Assembly (NCBI GenBank): GCA_003427395.1
Contig: BFEA01000069.1
Span: forward strand, 763,667-785,658
Reading direction: 5' to 3'
DNA from: Chara braunii
Lineage: Eukaryota > Streptophyta > Charophyceae > Charales > Characeae
Length of the DNA: 21,992 bases
Part shown: positions 10,007-18,017 of the stretch, piece by piece
How positions within the stretch are numbered: the stretch's first letter is position 1
How the letters are laid out: every line of letters begins with the position of its first letter
Translations under genes and position numbers: made by a program
Notes under the pieces: model-generated
What the model saw: only the letters and a program-made list of their open reading frames with translations
Database searches by the model: none
What the model was told of the DNA's origin: nothing

Positions 10007-10178
10007 CGAAATCCCTTCGCTTGATTGCACACAGTACAACCATCCTCCTGAAGAACTTTACCAAAGAAAGAGAAAGAGAAATCCCTTCACTTGATTGCAC
10101 ACAACTTCCGACCCTTCACTTGTGTGATTGAAAAGAATCTTACCAAAGAAAGAGAAAGAGAAAGAGAAAGAGAAAGAA
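10007..10178. repeat. Duplicated segment ending in AGAAAG repeats
   Basis: AAATCCCTTCGCTTGATTGC with ACACA recurs 71 bp later, and both copies end in TTACCAAAGAAAGAGAAAGA. The second copy has a longer AGAAAG run. Confidence 0.6.
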
Positions 10179-10346
10179 CCTGAAGTTTCTAAACGCAGAG
10201 CATATTATATCATGGACAGCAACCGCCCTCCTCCTTCTACGTAACGTGGCGGGAGCTTGGCTAGCAGGAGAAGAGCCTTTCAGGAGTGCACTCTGAGTTC
10301 ACGATGTCGTCTATCACCAATGCTTAACCCTGCTGCTCAAAGCCCC

Positions 10347-10555
10347 TTAAACCACCACCAGTAGATGGCCCCAGCCTTGCAGAAAACTTTTCTTGCCACA
10401 AGAAAGGTGTGCCACCACTTTCGGGGAGTGCACGCGCACCGTCGATGAAAATCGTCAACCGCCAACAGCCAGCGTCGTGTTTCGGCCTCGGGTGCCCTTG
10501 AAATTGTCAGGTCCCCCTCGGCCTCAAGTGCCCGTGTACTGGCCGACGGGTTTAA
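10347..10555. mobile_element. Family A element, left member of a head-to-head pair
   Basis: It begins TTAAACCACCACCAGTAG with ATGGCCCCAGCCTTG and ends GTACTGGCCGACGGGTTTAA. The CCAGCCTTG part of the end and the following GAAA...TTGCCACAAGAAA are shared with the copies near 16.1 kb, which makes the inner end at least 30 bp long in this subfamily. Confidence 0.6.
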
Positions 10556-10558
10556 ACT

Positions 10559-10852
10559 TTAAACCACCACCAGTACATGGCCCCAGGCAATTTGAGAAGT
10601 AGAGAACGAACATCGACAGGCCTCTCTCCGAAGAATTCGGAGGCTCGGGGCAACCGGACCAAAATGGCTGGCGTCGCCGGCCGAACGGAAAGAAAAAGCG
10701 CTGCGCTGGCGTTTTTTTCAGCCAGGCTTGGCGCACAGGGGGGGGAATCCGCCTCGTACAAAAGAGGCTCGGATCTGTACTCGTCGGTACTCGGTTACTC
10801 GCGGTATAATTCTTTATATCCTATCATTTTTCTATGGACCTGTGGTTTATAA
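10559..10852. mobile_element. Family A element, longer diverged copy
   Basis: The left end TTTAAACCACCACCAGTACA with TGGCCCCAGG is well preserved; the proposed right end (ATGGACCTGTGGTTTATAAT) is degraded, so the boundary is uncertain. The interior contains AAAATGGCTGGCGTCGCCGG, also seen in altered form near 11604 and in the 3.3-3.9 kb copies. Confidence 0.4.
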
Positions 10853-11425
10853 TGACATGCCTGGCGAGGCGCTCGACATCCTCGACCAGTTGAGAATGCC
10901 TCGCAGGAAAAAAAAAACGCACAGCGAAAGACCGAACTAATACAAATTGTAGGACAACAACAAGAAAAGACAAAGTGTGCCTAATGCGCAACACCAACAC
11001 CGCCAACTGATTCCAGAGACGGGGACAAAAACCATCAACCTATAGCCGGGTGGCCGGGGAGGGCCTCCGCGTAAGAATCGGGCTCCTTACCACTTGAAGA
11101 TTTTAGTAGGGCCAGAGCCAGTACTGCAAACAGACGACTTTGCGTCTCAGACTGCTGTGCCTCTCTGCGTCCGTCTCGGTCCACAAAAGAGGACCAGATG
11201 CACAGATCCCAAGGCAACTGCGGCTCTGCAACCACAGCACGAGCTGTCGATTACGATCATCATAGTCATTGGCCCATAAACTGTACACAGGCAGGCAGGC
11301 AGGCAGGCCAAATTCAAAATTCTTTCCAATGGGCAGAAAAAAACATATATATGGCAGAATTATCATCAATCAGGAAGGTTATACAAACACCTTGCTCGAA
11401 ACTGACTGCCAGTACACGGCCCTAC
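10853..11425. other. No gene recognised
   Basis: The stretch has a short GGCA repeat near 11290 (GGCAGGCAGGCAGGCAGGC). CCAGTACACGGCCC near 11410 may be a decayed family A end. No protein motif was seen on either strand. Confidence 0.35.
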
Positions 11426-11540
11426 CTACCGTCGTCACCCGAATAGAACGCCCGGTCATCACAACCGTATTTTGTACAACTTTCATTCTACATACAGCGA
11501 CAATGACCGGGCATTCCATTCGGGTGAAGACGGACGGTAG
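11426..11540. mobile_element. Family B foldback element, well-preserved copy
   Basis: CTACCGTCGTCACCCGAATA with GAACGCCCGGTCAT pairs with ATGACCGGGCATTCCATTCG with GGTGAAGACGG. The stem is about 32 bp with few mismatches and the whole copy is 115 bp. Confidence 0.75.
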
Positions 11541-11719
11541 CCTTGCGGAAATTTGTCCGTCACCTGATCCGAAAATCCTGCTGCTCGGGTTTATTAGACC
11601 AGAATGGCTGGCGGTGCCAGTCCAAAAAGAAAAAAAAATAAATGCCCGCTGGCAGTTCGGAAATGGTTGGCGCACAGTGCAGCGCCCCTCCAGACCCGCG
11701 TGTACTGTTGGCTTTACCA

Positions 11720-12260
11720 TCCATGCCTGACCTTCCTCCTCCTCCTCCGCCTCCTCCTCCTCCCAAACCTGAATCTTGCATTTTCATCTTCGTATTCCTT
11801 CCCAACCACCCCCTTCCCAAAACCTTCACCCCCGATCCTCCTTCCCAAAACCCTAACCCTCAATCCTCCTTCGCAAAACCCTAAAACCCTCAATCCTTCT
11901 TCCCAAAACCCTAAAACAACCAGTCCTCCTTCCCAAAACCCTAAGACCCCTAAAACCCCCAATCCTTCTTCGTAAACCTTCATCACAACTCTTCCATCTT
12001 TCATAATCCTTTATGACCCTTCCCCCCACCCCTACTTACCCACATTACTTCCCAATCCTCTTCTTCATATATATTCCTTTGTCGCCCCATTATTCCATCT
12101 GCGCAATCCTTCACACCCCTTCATCCGAAAGCCTCTTTCCAAATCCTAAATGCCCAATCCTGCCTCACACTCCACAATCCAGTCCCTTCTCTAAATCTTT
12201 CTGCAATCTTCACAATCCCTCACCGGCCTCCAGAGCGATTTGCAGTCCTAAACAATAGGT
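11720..12260. repeat. Pyrimidine-rich tract with a CCCTAA-type minisatellite
   Basis: About 540 bp is strongly C/T/A on the plus strand and almost free of G. From about 11812 to 11975, units of roughly 28-36 bp each contain TTCCCAAAACCCTAA or TTCGCAAAACCCTAAAACCC and end near CAATCCT. The CCCTAA and CCCTAAAA words are the complement of telomere-like TTAGGG and TTTTAGGG. A CCT trinucleotide run precedes them. Confidence 0.6.
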
Positions 12261-12377
12261 TCAGATGTCCCCGGTTTCGTTACCTTAGTATCGGGTATCG
12301 GGATTCCAGACATAAATACTCTTCATTAGTGAAGTCAAACCTAAGGGCGAAGAGTTGCACGAACTTGCATCTATAAG

Positions 12378-12830
12378 AGTCGAGATCCCAACCGATGCCC
12401 TGCCTACACTTAAACACACCACTTCTCCTGAGGCTACGTTGGGGCTCTTATACCGCATCTTATACCGTTTTATACCGATTTACATGGTACGGCCATGACG
12501 CTTCAAGCCTGGACCAATACGAACACTGAAGGACGGCGAAGGTCACAACGGGAAAAAAAAAAACAGTTGCTCACGAGCCTTGGATGGTAGCTTCGTCACC
12601 TAACGCCCCTGAGAACTCGAGATCCCAACCGATGCCGCCCTGCCGACACCTAAAACACCGGTTCGCCTGAAGGCTACGTCGATCTCTTAGTGGCTTACGT
12701 GGTACAGCCATATGACGTATGACGGCTCGTGGCGAGGCCGGTAGCGACCGCAAAAGGTCACACCGTCACTATGAAGAAAAGACAGTTGCTAGTTTCGTCG
12801 ACTTCAGCTCGTGCGAACTCGGGGTTGTGC
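12378..12830. repeat. Direct duplication of about 236 bp
   Basis: Copy one starts TCGAGATCCCAACCGATGCC near 12380 and copy two near 12617. Shared landmarks in order are CTGCC(G/T)ACAC, CTGA(A)GGCTACGT, TTACRTGGTAC, GCCAT, AAGGTCACA and ACAGTTGCT. Copy one has an extra triplication of TTATACCG. The duplication precedes a 25-bp tandem pair with GCGAACTCGG and TTGTGCGGCGAC at 12819-12864. Confidence 0.6.
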
Positions 12831-12864
12831 GGCGACGTGCGAACTCGGGGGTTGTGCGGCGACA

Positions 12865-13877
12865 TACTCACCTGAATGCCCAACAGCAGGACGTACTTAG
12901 CAGGCCTGCAACAACAGCATAGCATAGAACTTTACCACCAAAGGAAAGCCTGCCACTCACACTCGCGGGGCCCAATTCCAGTATCTCGTACCCCTGCGCA
13001 ATTGCAACACACATAGACAACCCCCCTGCGTGGCAACACCCCTACAGTAGGAGGTGGCCCTTAGAACTCATGGGCCCAGTTCCAGTGTCTCAGTACCCTT
13101 GAACAATTCGCTCAAGTGCCGCCACCACCCACCCATAAATAGAATCTTCCTCGACGACATTCCGTCCAGTAGGAGAGCACATTCCACTGCCACCACCTTT
13201 TTTGCAGCTGGAGTACTTTTTGTAACTTTCTGAGGAGGACAACACCATCTACGCACGTACCCAGTACTGAAACACAGACTGATTCATTCTATTCATAATG
13301 AGCTCCAAATGCGCCCACCAAGTAGAGGATCGGATCACAACGACATCAGAACCCCCCTCTTATGTACGTACTTACCTTCGACTGCCTTCTGAAAAACATC
13401 AACCCCTATGCTTGAGGCAACAGGGAGAGGGAGGGCCTCGACAGACGAGCAGGGACGCTTGTGACACAGAATCGCTACACTAGAAAGATGAGCATGACAC
13501 GCGCTGTGCTGCCAAAGAGGAGAGTCCTGGCAGTCGATGATCACAACAAGTACGCGCCTTCATGGGGCTCAGTCACAATGCGTCTGCTCTTCGAGTTGAT
13601 GATCATCATGTGCGCCGTGCCTTGCCCAGAAGCCAGATGAGACCTGGCTGCAAGAATGCACTTCCGACGGTTACAATGGATACTTCAATACAATAGTCTT
13701 CATGATAAGTGTCGTGCAACTCGTTGGATGGGATCTGGCTGCAAGGATGCATTTTCGGTTCTTGAGGCAGAATTGAACTGGGAGTCTATCTCAAAATCGC
13801 CAGATTGGGCTTGTGAAGTCGGATTGCTCTCCAGCCTCCAGGAGTGTGATGTACACCTCTCTCTCTCCATCTCTCCC

Positions 13878-13880
<3 letters not shown>
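12865..13880. other. No gene recognised; short local duplications
   Basis: GGGCCCAATTCCAGTATCTC recurs as GGGCCCAGTTCCAGTGTCTC about 108 bp later (12967, 13075). CTGGCTGCAAGAATGCACTT recurs as CTGGCTGCAAGGATGCATTT about 91 bp later (13645, 13736). No coding motif was found. Confidence 0.45.
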
Positions 13881-13881
<1 letters not shown>

Positions 13882-13964
<83 letters not shown>

Positions 13965-14165
13965 CGCTCGTTGGAAACGTTGGTCACGTTGGTCACATGT
14001 CGATCGATCGGTCAGGTGAGACCGAGGCCCATTGCCAAGCAGCAGCCAAGAGATCAGATATCATCACTCAACCTACAACAGCCACGTTGATCATCAGGCC
14101 AAAGAAATTCGTTTGTTGTTCTTCGGTTCACACACTTGGATGCCCCCCGATGACACGCCAAACAA

Positions 14166-14223
<58 letters not shown>

Positions 14224-14268
14224 CCCGCGCCCACACCGGAATTTTAGTACCTCCAACATGCCTGACGG

Positions 14269-14313
<45 letters not shown>
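13882..14313. repeat. Three CT microsatellites
   Basis: CT runs lie at about 13882-13961, 14168-14220 and 14272-14313, just downstream of the TMEM135-like stop on its minus strand, where they read as GA runs. The apparent Ser-Leu or Arg-Glu frames are artefacts. Confidence 0.9.
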
Positions 14314-14316
<3 letters not shown>

Positions 14317-14435
14317 ATACACACAAGTTCACATACTTTGTCTCATGCAGTTTTTTGAAATAGAGACAAGAGAGTGCCAAACATTCCACTGTCGGCATGT
14401 TTGCAGCTGGCTTGGGATATACACTGGAATCTTGA

Positions 14436-14882
14436 TTACAACCCCTGGAAGATCTCTGACTTCAGCTTTTCTGAAGCTTGAGCTTGACTCTGAGCGTAAA
14501 GCAGTTGCTCCCTCAGCGGAACGCCATCCTTACCTTTCTGTTGAGCACTCACTGGAGCCTTTCTCAGTGGCGGTGTGCTTTCGTTCTTGTCCACCTCCCC
14601 TGCAATTTCCGATTCTGAATTGTCGGCCGTAATATCCCAGCGCGGGGAGTCGTCGGACGCTCCACTGCTCTCCCTATCCGCTGTCTCGTCGGCATTTGCA
14701 CCCGCAGTGGGACCTGGGCCCCCGCTGGAACGATGAGATGACAACGAATTCAGGGTCGAGAGGCGCGGGGATTTCGAACAGACGAACCGCGAAATGAGGA
14801 TTCGAAGCATCTTCGCCATCGTATTCGGCTCATGCTCGTGGAAATACATCAGCCCTCCCATGCACACACAAAAGAGAGCAAC
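14436..14882 (-). CDS. TMEM135-like membrane protein, terminal exon
   Basis: This exon follows the acceptor GTGCACAGTGCAG and encodes 148 residues before a TAA stop. It opens with a hydrophobic segment, VALFCVCMGGLMYF, followed by HEHEPNTMAKMLRILISRFV. That is the 'MY-x-HEP' block that follows the last membrane segment in TMEM135-like proteins. The remaining roughly 110 residues are a polar, probably disordered tail. It is rich in Ser, Gly, Asp and Glu and ends with an amphipathic, possibly helical stretch around LREQLLYAQSQAQASEKLKS. The frame is also open upstream of the acceptor to a methionine at 14921, but those 13 codons are intronic because the spliced reading restores the family motif. 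The tail has no family counterpart I can recall. A further donor near the stop (AGGG before GTTGTA) cannot be excluded, so this may not be the true last exon. Confidence 0.72.
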   Translation of the reverse strand, partial: VALFCVCMGGLMYFHEHEPNTMAKMLRILISRFVCSKSPRLSTLNSLSSHRSSGGPGPTAGANADETADRESSGASDDSPRWDITADNSESEIAGEVDKNESTPPLRKAPVSAQQKGKDGVPLREQLLYAQSQAQASEKLKSEIFQGL

Positions 14883-14984
14883 CTGCACTGTGCACAAACA
14901 AATACGCCCATGCCTTATCATCCACTGCTTTCCGCCTACATCTCCCTGTCTATATTCTCACACTGACATTGACAACTTTTCAAN

Positions 14985-15015
<31 letters not shown>

Positions 15016-15189
15016 GTTTTATCCACTGTTGCAGGCATCTCTCTTGCTTTATTCAAGTTTATTGCCATGCTGACATCAACAAAATTTCGTCCACAATACT
15101 GCAAATAATTGCATGAATCTACAGTGCTTATTGTCATGGTGACATCAACAACATTCTCCATGACCAGCAGCACAATCAACACGCCTACG

Positions 15190-15278
15190 GTGAGCCCTGC
15201 CGGACATCTGTTGAAATTGGAACGATAGAGAGAGAGAGAGAGAAAAGTAGCACGGCCCCGGCGCAAGGACGACACACA
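15190..15278 (+). pseudogene. U6 snRNA relic with expanded GA repeat
   Basis: The order of U6 landmarks is kept. A diverged 5' stem-loop is followed by AAATTGGAACGATA (15214-15227), then AGCACGGCCCCGGCGCAAGG and ACGACAC (15249-15275). The last part differs from the common U6 sequence at three T positions. The functional ACAGAGA box is replaced by a run of GA repeats (about 15226-15243), so base pairing to a 5' splice site would be lost. The 3' stem and T run are absent, replaced by TTTAAAGTTTAAACC and an A-rich stretch. This is a pseudogene inside the TMEM135-like intron, opposite in strand to the gene. A short repeat CGGTGA near both ends is too weak to call a target duplication. Confidence 0.8.
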
Positions 15279-15344
15279 TTTAAAGTTTAAACCAAAAAAA
15301 GAAAATCATGCATGCGGTGACCTCCCGCACCGGAGAGTGACAGT

Positions 15345-15475
15345 GCTACTGTCTTAACCCGAAAAAAAGGCGTACGTACGTTGTATATGAATACAACATA
15401 TGGGAAAAAAAAAAAATGAATACAACATATGAGGTACGTTGTATTCGAATACAACGCACGTACGCCATACAACGA
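15345..15475. mobile_element. Family B-related foldback with GTACGTTGTAT arms
   Basis: It begins CTACTGTCTTAACCCGAA like family B, then GGCGTACGTACGTTGTAT pairs with ATACAACGCACGTACGCC. The centre contains GAATACAACATATG twice around an A run and the perfect palindrome ACGTTGTATTCGAATACAAC with G. The arms match the variant copy at 4.4-4.6 kb. Confidence 0.55.
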
Positions 15476-15942
15476 GTTTAAGTGTACAACTTTGCAGGAG
15501 CCCGTAGTACCGGACCTACCGGTCTTCTTTTTATTTATTTTTCTTCGACTTTTGTTGGAAATTTCACCAAGACCCCCTCAATCAAAAGCTGTTTGTATTG
15601 CAATTTTGCACACCATAGTGTTTGTTTGTTTTTTCAGAAAAAAAATCGAAATTCTTAACACATCAGAAAATCGAATGTCCCTGCCGTAAAAAAAATATTT
15701 TTGTTCCCGTTTTCGTTTGTTTCTCAGATTTGGCTCAAAATTTTGACATTACCCTCAGGCAACAGTTGTTTGTAACTTTGTAACTTTGTAAATTGTATTT
15801 CAAATACACTGTATGTCCGTTCTATTCGGAAAAAAATATTCAAAAAAATCAGCGATTTGCCGATTTCTGAGAACCCATTTTTCACAAATTTTCAGAGGTA
15901 AGTTGAGTAGAACGTTCGTACGTTTTTTTGGGGTTATTTGTC

Positions 15943-16130
15943 TTAAGCCACCAGTACATGGGCACCTGGGCCGCGGGGCTGACACCTCAATTTCTGGAGG
16001 CGTGAAACGAAAACGGGGCCGCCGATCGAAGTCATCAACGGTGGGCCCAGCGTTTGACGTTTCAGCCTCTCGTTTTCTTGTGGCAACAAGTTTCAGACCG
16101 CAAGGCTGGGGCCGTGTACTTGTGGTTTAA
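15943..16130. mobile_element. Family A element, left member of a head-to-head pair
   Basis: It starts TTAAGCCACCAGTACATGGG and ends GGGGCCGTGTACTTGTGGTT with TAA, giving 188 bp. Its right end and the left end of the next copy form a near-perfect palindrome at 16101-16163 centred on TTTAAACTTTAAA. It lies within the TMEM135-like intron. Confidence 0.65.
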
Positions 16131-16133
16131 ACT

Positions 16134-16284
16134 TTAAACCGCAAGTACAGCCCCCCAGCCTTGTAGAAAGGTTTTGTCTCAACAAGCAAAACTCCGAGGG
16201 GCCGTGCTTCGTGGGGCACCGTTGAAGTGGTGCGGGTTTCGTGCTGACACCCACGGGCCGATGTGTGGTGTACTGGTGCTTTAT
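16134..16284. mobile_element. Family A element, right member of a head-to-head pair
   Basis: The left end reads TTAAACCGCAAGTACAG with CCCCCCAGCCTTG; the right end is GTGTACTGGTGCTTTAT, which has lost the final TTAA. It is 151 bp long and non-coding. Confidence 0.55.
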
Positions 16285-16412
16285 GACAGTAGTGCTGCCA
16301 CAGGCCCACAGGTTCCGCTCACCTTCATCGTTCTTTTTTACTTTCCCCCCCCTCTCCTTCACCTTCCCCTTTGGCCATTGGGAAAAGAAGTTACAAAACA
16401 AAGATGACAGTG

Positions 16413-16525
16413 CTACCGTCTTCACCCGAATAGAACGCCCGGTCATTATCACGGCGTCTGTAGACTAAAAGCTCCACCAAATACAGCTACAATGACCAGC
16501 CGTTCTATTCGGGTGAAGACGGCAG
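16413..16525. mobile_element. Family B foldback element, well-preserved copy
   Basis: CTACCGTCTTCACCCGAATA with GAACGCCCGGTCAT pairs with the right arm ending CGTTCTATTCGGGTGAAGAC with GGCAG. The core carries CCACCAAATACAGCTACAATG. Confidence 0.7.
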
Positions 16526-16728
16526 AGAAACTTGCGCATGGATGAACACCTCATAATGTATTTCTGAATGGGACGCTGGACCCGCTCACCAAAAATATAC
16601 TGGAGCTTGTCCTTTTTCCCCCAAAACAAAAAGGCTTTTTAAGTTTTTAGCCCCACCACAAGCAGCAGGAGCAAGCAGCCGCAGCACTAGCGGGAGTACA
16701 ATGGCTACCACTACCACTACTAACTACT

Positions 16729-16955
16729 ACAGTCTTGACCGGACATTCTATTCGAGTAAAGACGAAAGCCGAGACAGAGCAATGCCTGCCGTCTTCACCC
16801 GAATCGTACTTGGTGCAACTTTCCGACCCAGTCATAATGACCAAGCCGAGACAGAGCAATGCCTACTGTCTTCACCTGAATAGAATGCCCAGTCATTATA
16901 GCCGTACTTGGTGCAACTTTCCGACCGGATACAGGAATAATGACTGGGCGTGGTT
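16729..16955. mobile_element. Cluster of three partial or rearranged family B elements
   Basis: A lone right arm (TTGACCGGACATTCTATTCG, 16736-16755) is followed by a collapsed copy with part of the left arm joined directly to the core (16787-16847). Then comes a fuller copy (16863-16955) with TGAATAGAATGCCCAGTCAT opposite ATGACTGGGCG. AAGCCGAGACAGAGCAATGC is repeated at about 16765 and 16842, showing a local 78-bp duplication. Confidence 0.6.
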
Positions 16956-17121
16956 AACTGGTGCACAGAAATCTTTACATATTAGAGATCTACGAAAACA
17001 GCAATCGAAAAAACAACACGACATAGATTGTAAAAAAAGTCCATAAAAAAAAAGTAAAAAAAAAAGTCCATTCAGATGGCTGTTTAATTCGGGTAAAGCC
17101 TAAGCGGAGACGGGGCAAAGC

Positions 17122-17315
17122 CTACCGTCTTCATTTAAAAAGAACGCCCAGTCACTGTAGCCGTATTTGGTACAACTTTCAGTCAAGGTACAGTGGTCTC
17201 CCCAGGTGCTAGTGGTGTCTGCTCTTATCAGCACCACTAACACTGGTGGGGGAGTTAAAAAAAAAAAAAGGTACAGTGGTCATGACCGGGCGTTCTATTT
17301 GGGCGAATACGGTAG
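17122..17315. mobile_element. Family B foldback element interrupted by a retroposon
   Basis: The left arm is CTACCGTCTTCATTTAAAAA with GAACGCCCAGTCA; the right arm is TGACCGGGCGTTCTATTTGG with GCGAATACGGTAG. The core is split by the poly(A) hairpin retroposon and its target duplication. Confidence 0.65.
17185..17281 (+). mobile_element. Short hairpin retroposon with poly(A), inserted in a family B element
   Basis: A 58-bp body (17199-17256) plus a run of A separates two perfect 14-bp copies of AAGGTACAGTGGTC. The body folds into a hairpin: GTGCTAGTGGTG pairs with CACCACTAACAC with one mismatch, extended by CCCC with GGGG. The loop TCTGCTCTTATCAG differs by one base from the U2 snRNA segment TCTGTTCTTATCAG. 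The host is a foldback element, so the insertion is younger than that element. Origin from a U2-like RNA is an inference; the poly(A) and duplication are seen directly. Confidence 0.75.
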
Positions 17316-17365
17316 TACACTGGCATATCGAATGATCCATGGCACTGCGGAAACCTACTAAGTAT

Positions 17366-17577
17366 CACCACAAGTCAACTATGTAGTATCTGCACCTGGA
17401 CTAAAACTTGCACCAAATACAGCTATAATGTCGCTGCAGACGACTGAGTAGCAGAAAACTTAGTCGTGCTACAAGGCAACTATGTACTCTGTAGTATCAC
17501 TGCATCTAGACTGAAACTTACACCCAATACGGCTATAATGTCTCACTGCAGACGACTAAGTAGCACCACAAGACACA
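17366..17577. repeat. Tandem duplication of about 105 bp containing the family B core
   Basis: Two adjacent units each contain AACTATGTA, then a CTRAAACTT...CAATACRGCTATAATGTC segment and CTGCAGACGACTRAGTAGCA. The central segment is the reverse of the family B core. The units differ by scattered changes. Confidence 0.6.
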
Positions 17578-17665
17578 CGGACACAAGCACACAGGCAAAC
17601 ATGTGGCGACAAGTTCACAACCGTCTTCCCCGAAGAGCACATACAGTCATCATCGCTGCAGATAA

Positions 17666-17776
17666 CTACCATCTTTTCCGAATAGAAGGTACAGTCATCA
17701 TTGCTGCATGGAGACTGCACGCTGCCATAAATACATACAGGTGTAATGACCGTACATTCTATTCGCGGGAAGACGG
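17666..17776. mobile_element. Family B foldback element, diverged
   Basis: CTACCATCTTTTCCGAATAG with AAGGTACAGTCAT pairs imperfectly with ATGACCGTACATTCTATTCG with CGGGAAGACGG. Its right end is 50 bp from the exon at 17826. Confidence 0.6.
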
Positions 17777-17825
17777 GACAAACACAATGATGAATGACAA
17801 AACGACGAATGACAAGATACATCAC

Positions 17826-18012
17826 CTCTCCGTAAGCGACGTCTGGGATGATATGACGGTTGATCAGGATGTACCACAGTGAATCTGCGGCACGCGGAAG
17901 AGTGTACAGAGCGAGTTCGGCGCGTTTCGACTTCTTCTCGATAAACAGCGACACCGACGCCAACAGGCCCGCAATGTAATACACCGCCTTGTGATCCCTG
18001 TTAGCAAACTTC
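17826..18012 (-). CDS. TMEM135-like membrane protein, internal exon
   Basis: This internal exon encodes 62 complete codons. It is preceded by one base that completes a codon split by the upstream intron. The peptide starts KFANRDHKAVYYIAGLLASV and continues through KKSKRAELALYTLPRAADSL to VAYGE. A hydrophobic glycine/alanine-rich segment, a basic KKSKR turn, an ELALYxLPRAxDSLW block and a final YGE before the next helix match the second repeat of TMEM135-like proteins, relatives of the Tim17/PMP24 group. Family members sit in mitochondrial, peroxisomal or lipid-droplet-associated membranes and affect mitochondrial dynamics and lipid handling. The minus-strand acceptor is TTTGCTTTCACAG before GAAG, and the donor is GAG before GTGATG. 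Joining to 14882 is in frame and reads GE-VALFC across the junction, as the family expects. The upstream exon was not identified. The family call is from memory of the motif pattern, not a search. Confidence 0.75.
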
Positions 18013-18017
18013 CTGTG

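Larger units (their letters stand above)
14883..17825 (-). other. Intron of the TMEM135-like gene, packed with repeats
   Basis: This 2943-bp intron has a GTGATG donor and a GTGCAG acceptor, placed by the phase-0 junction between the two coding exons. It holds a long poly(A) tract with one unresolved base (14984), a degraded U6 copy, two head-to-head family A elements, about seven full or partial family B foldbacks, a poly(A) hairpin retroposon and a 105-bp tandem duplication. No open frame inside it resembles a protein. The element load is much higher than the exons' flanks would need, but it matches the rest of the window. Confidence 0.7.

Noticed and set aside
13656-14632. Ser-Leu and Arg-Glu rich frames
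   Set aside because: They are produced by CT/GA microsatellites in every frame.
14917-15025. Poly(A) at 14985-15014 as another retroposon
   Set aside because: The flanking words TTATCATCCACTG and TTATCCACTG are only roughly similar and the body is unrecognised; it remains unproven.
15313-15325. GGTGACCTCC near the U6 relic as a 5S fragment
   Set aside because: The match is only ten bases with no other 5S landmarks.
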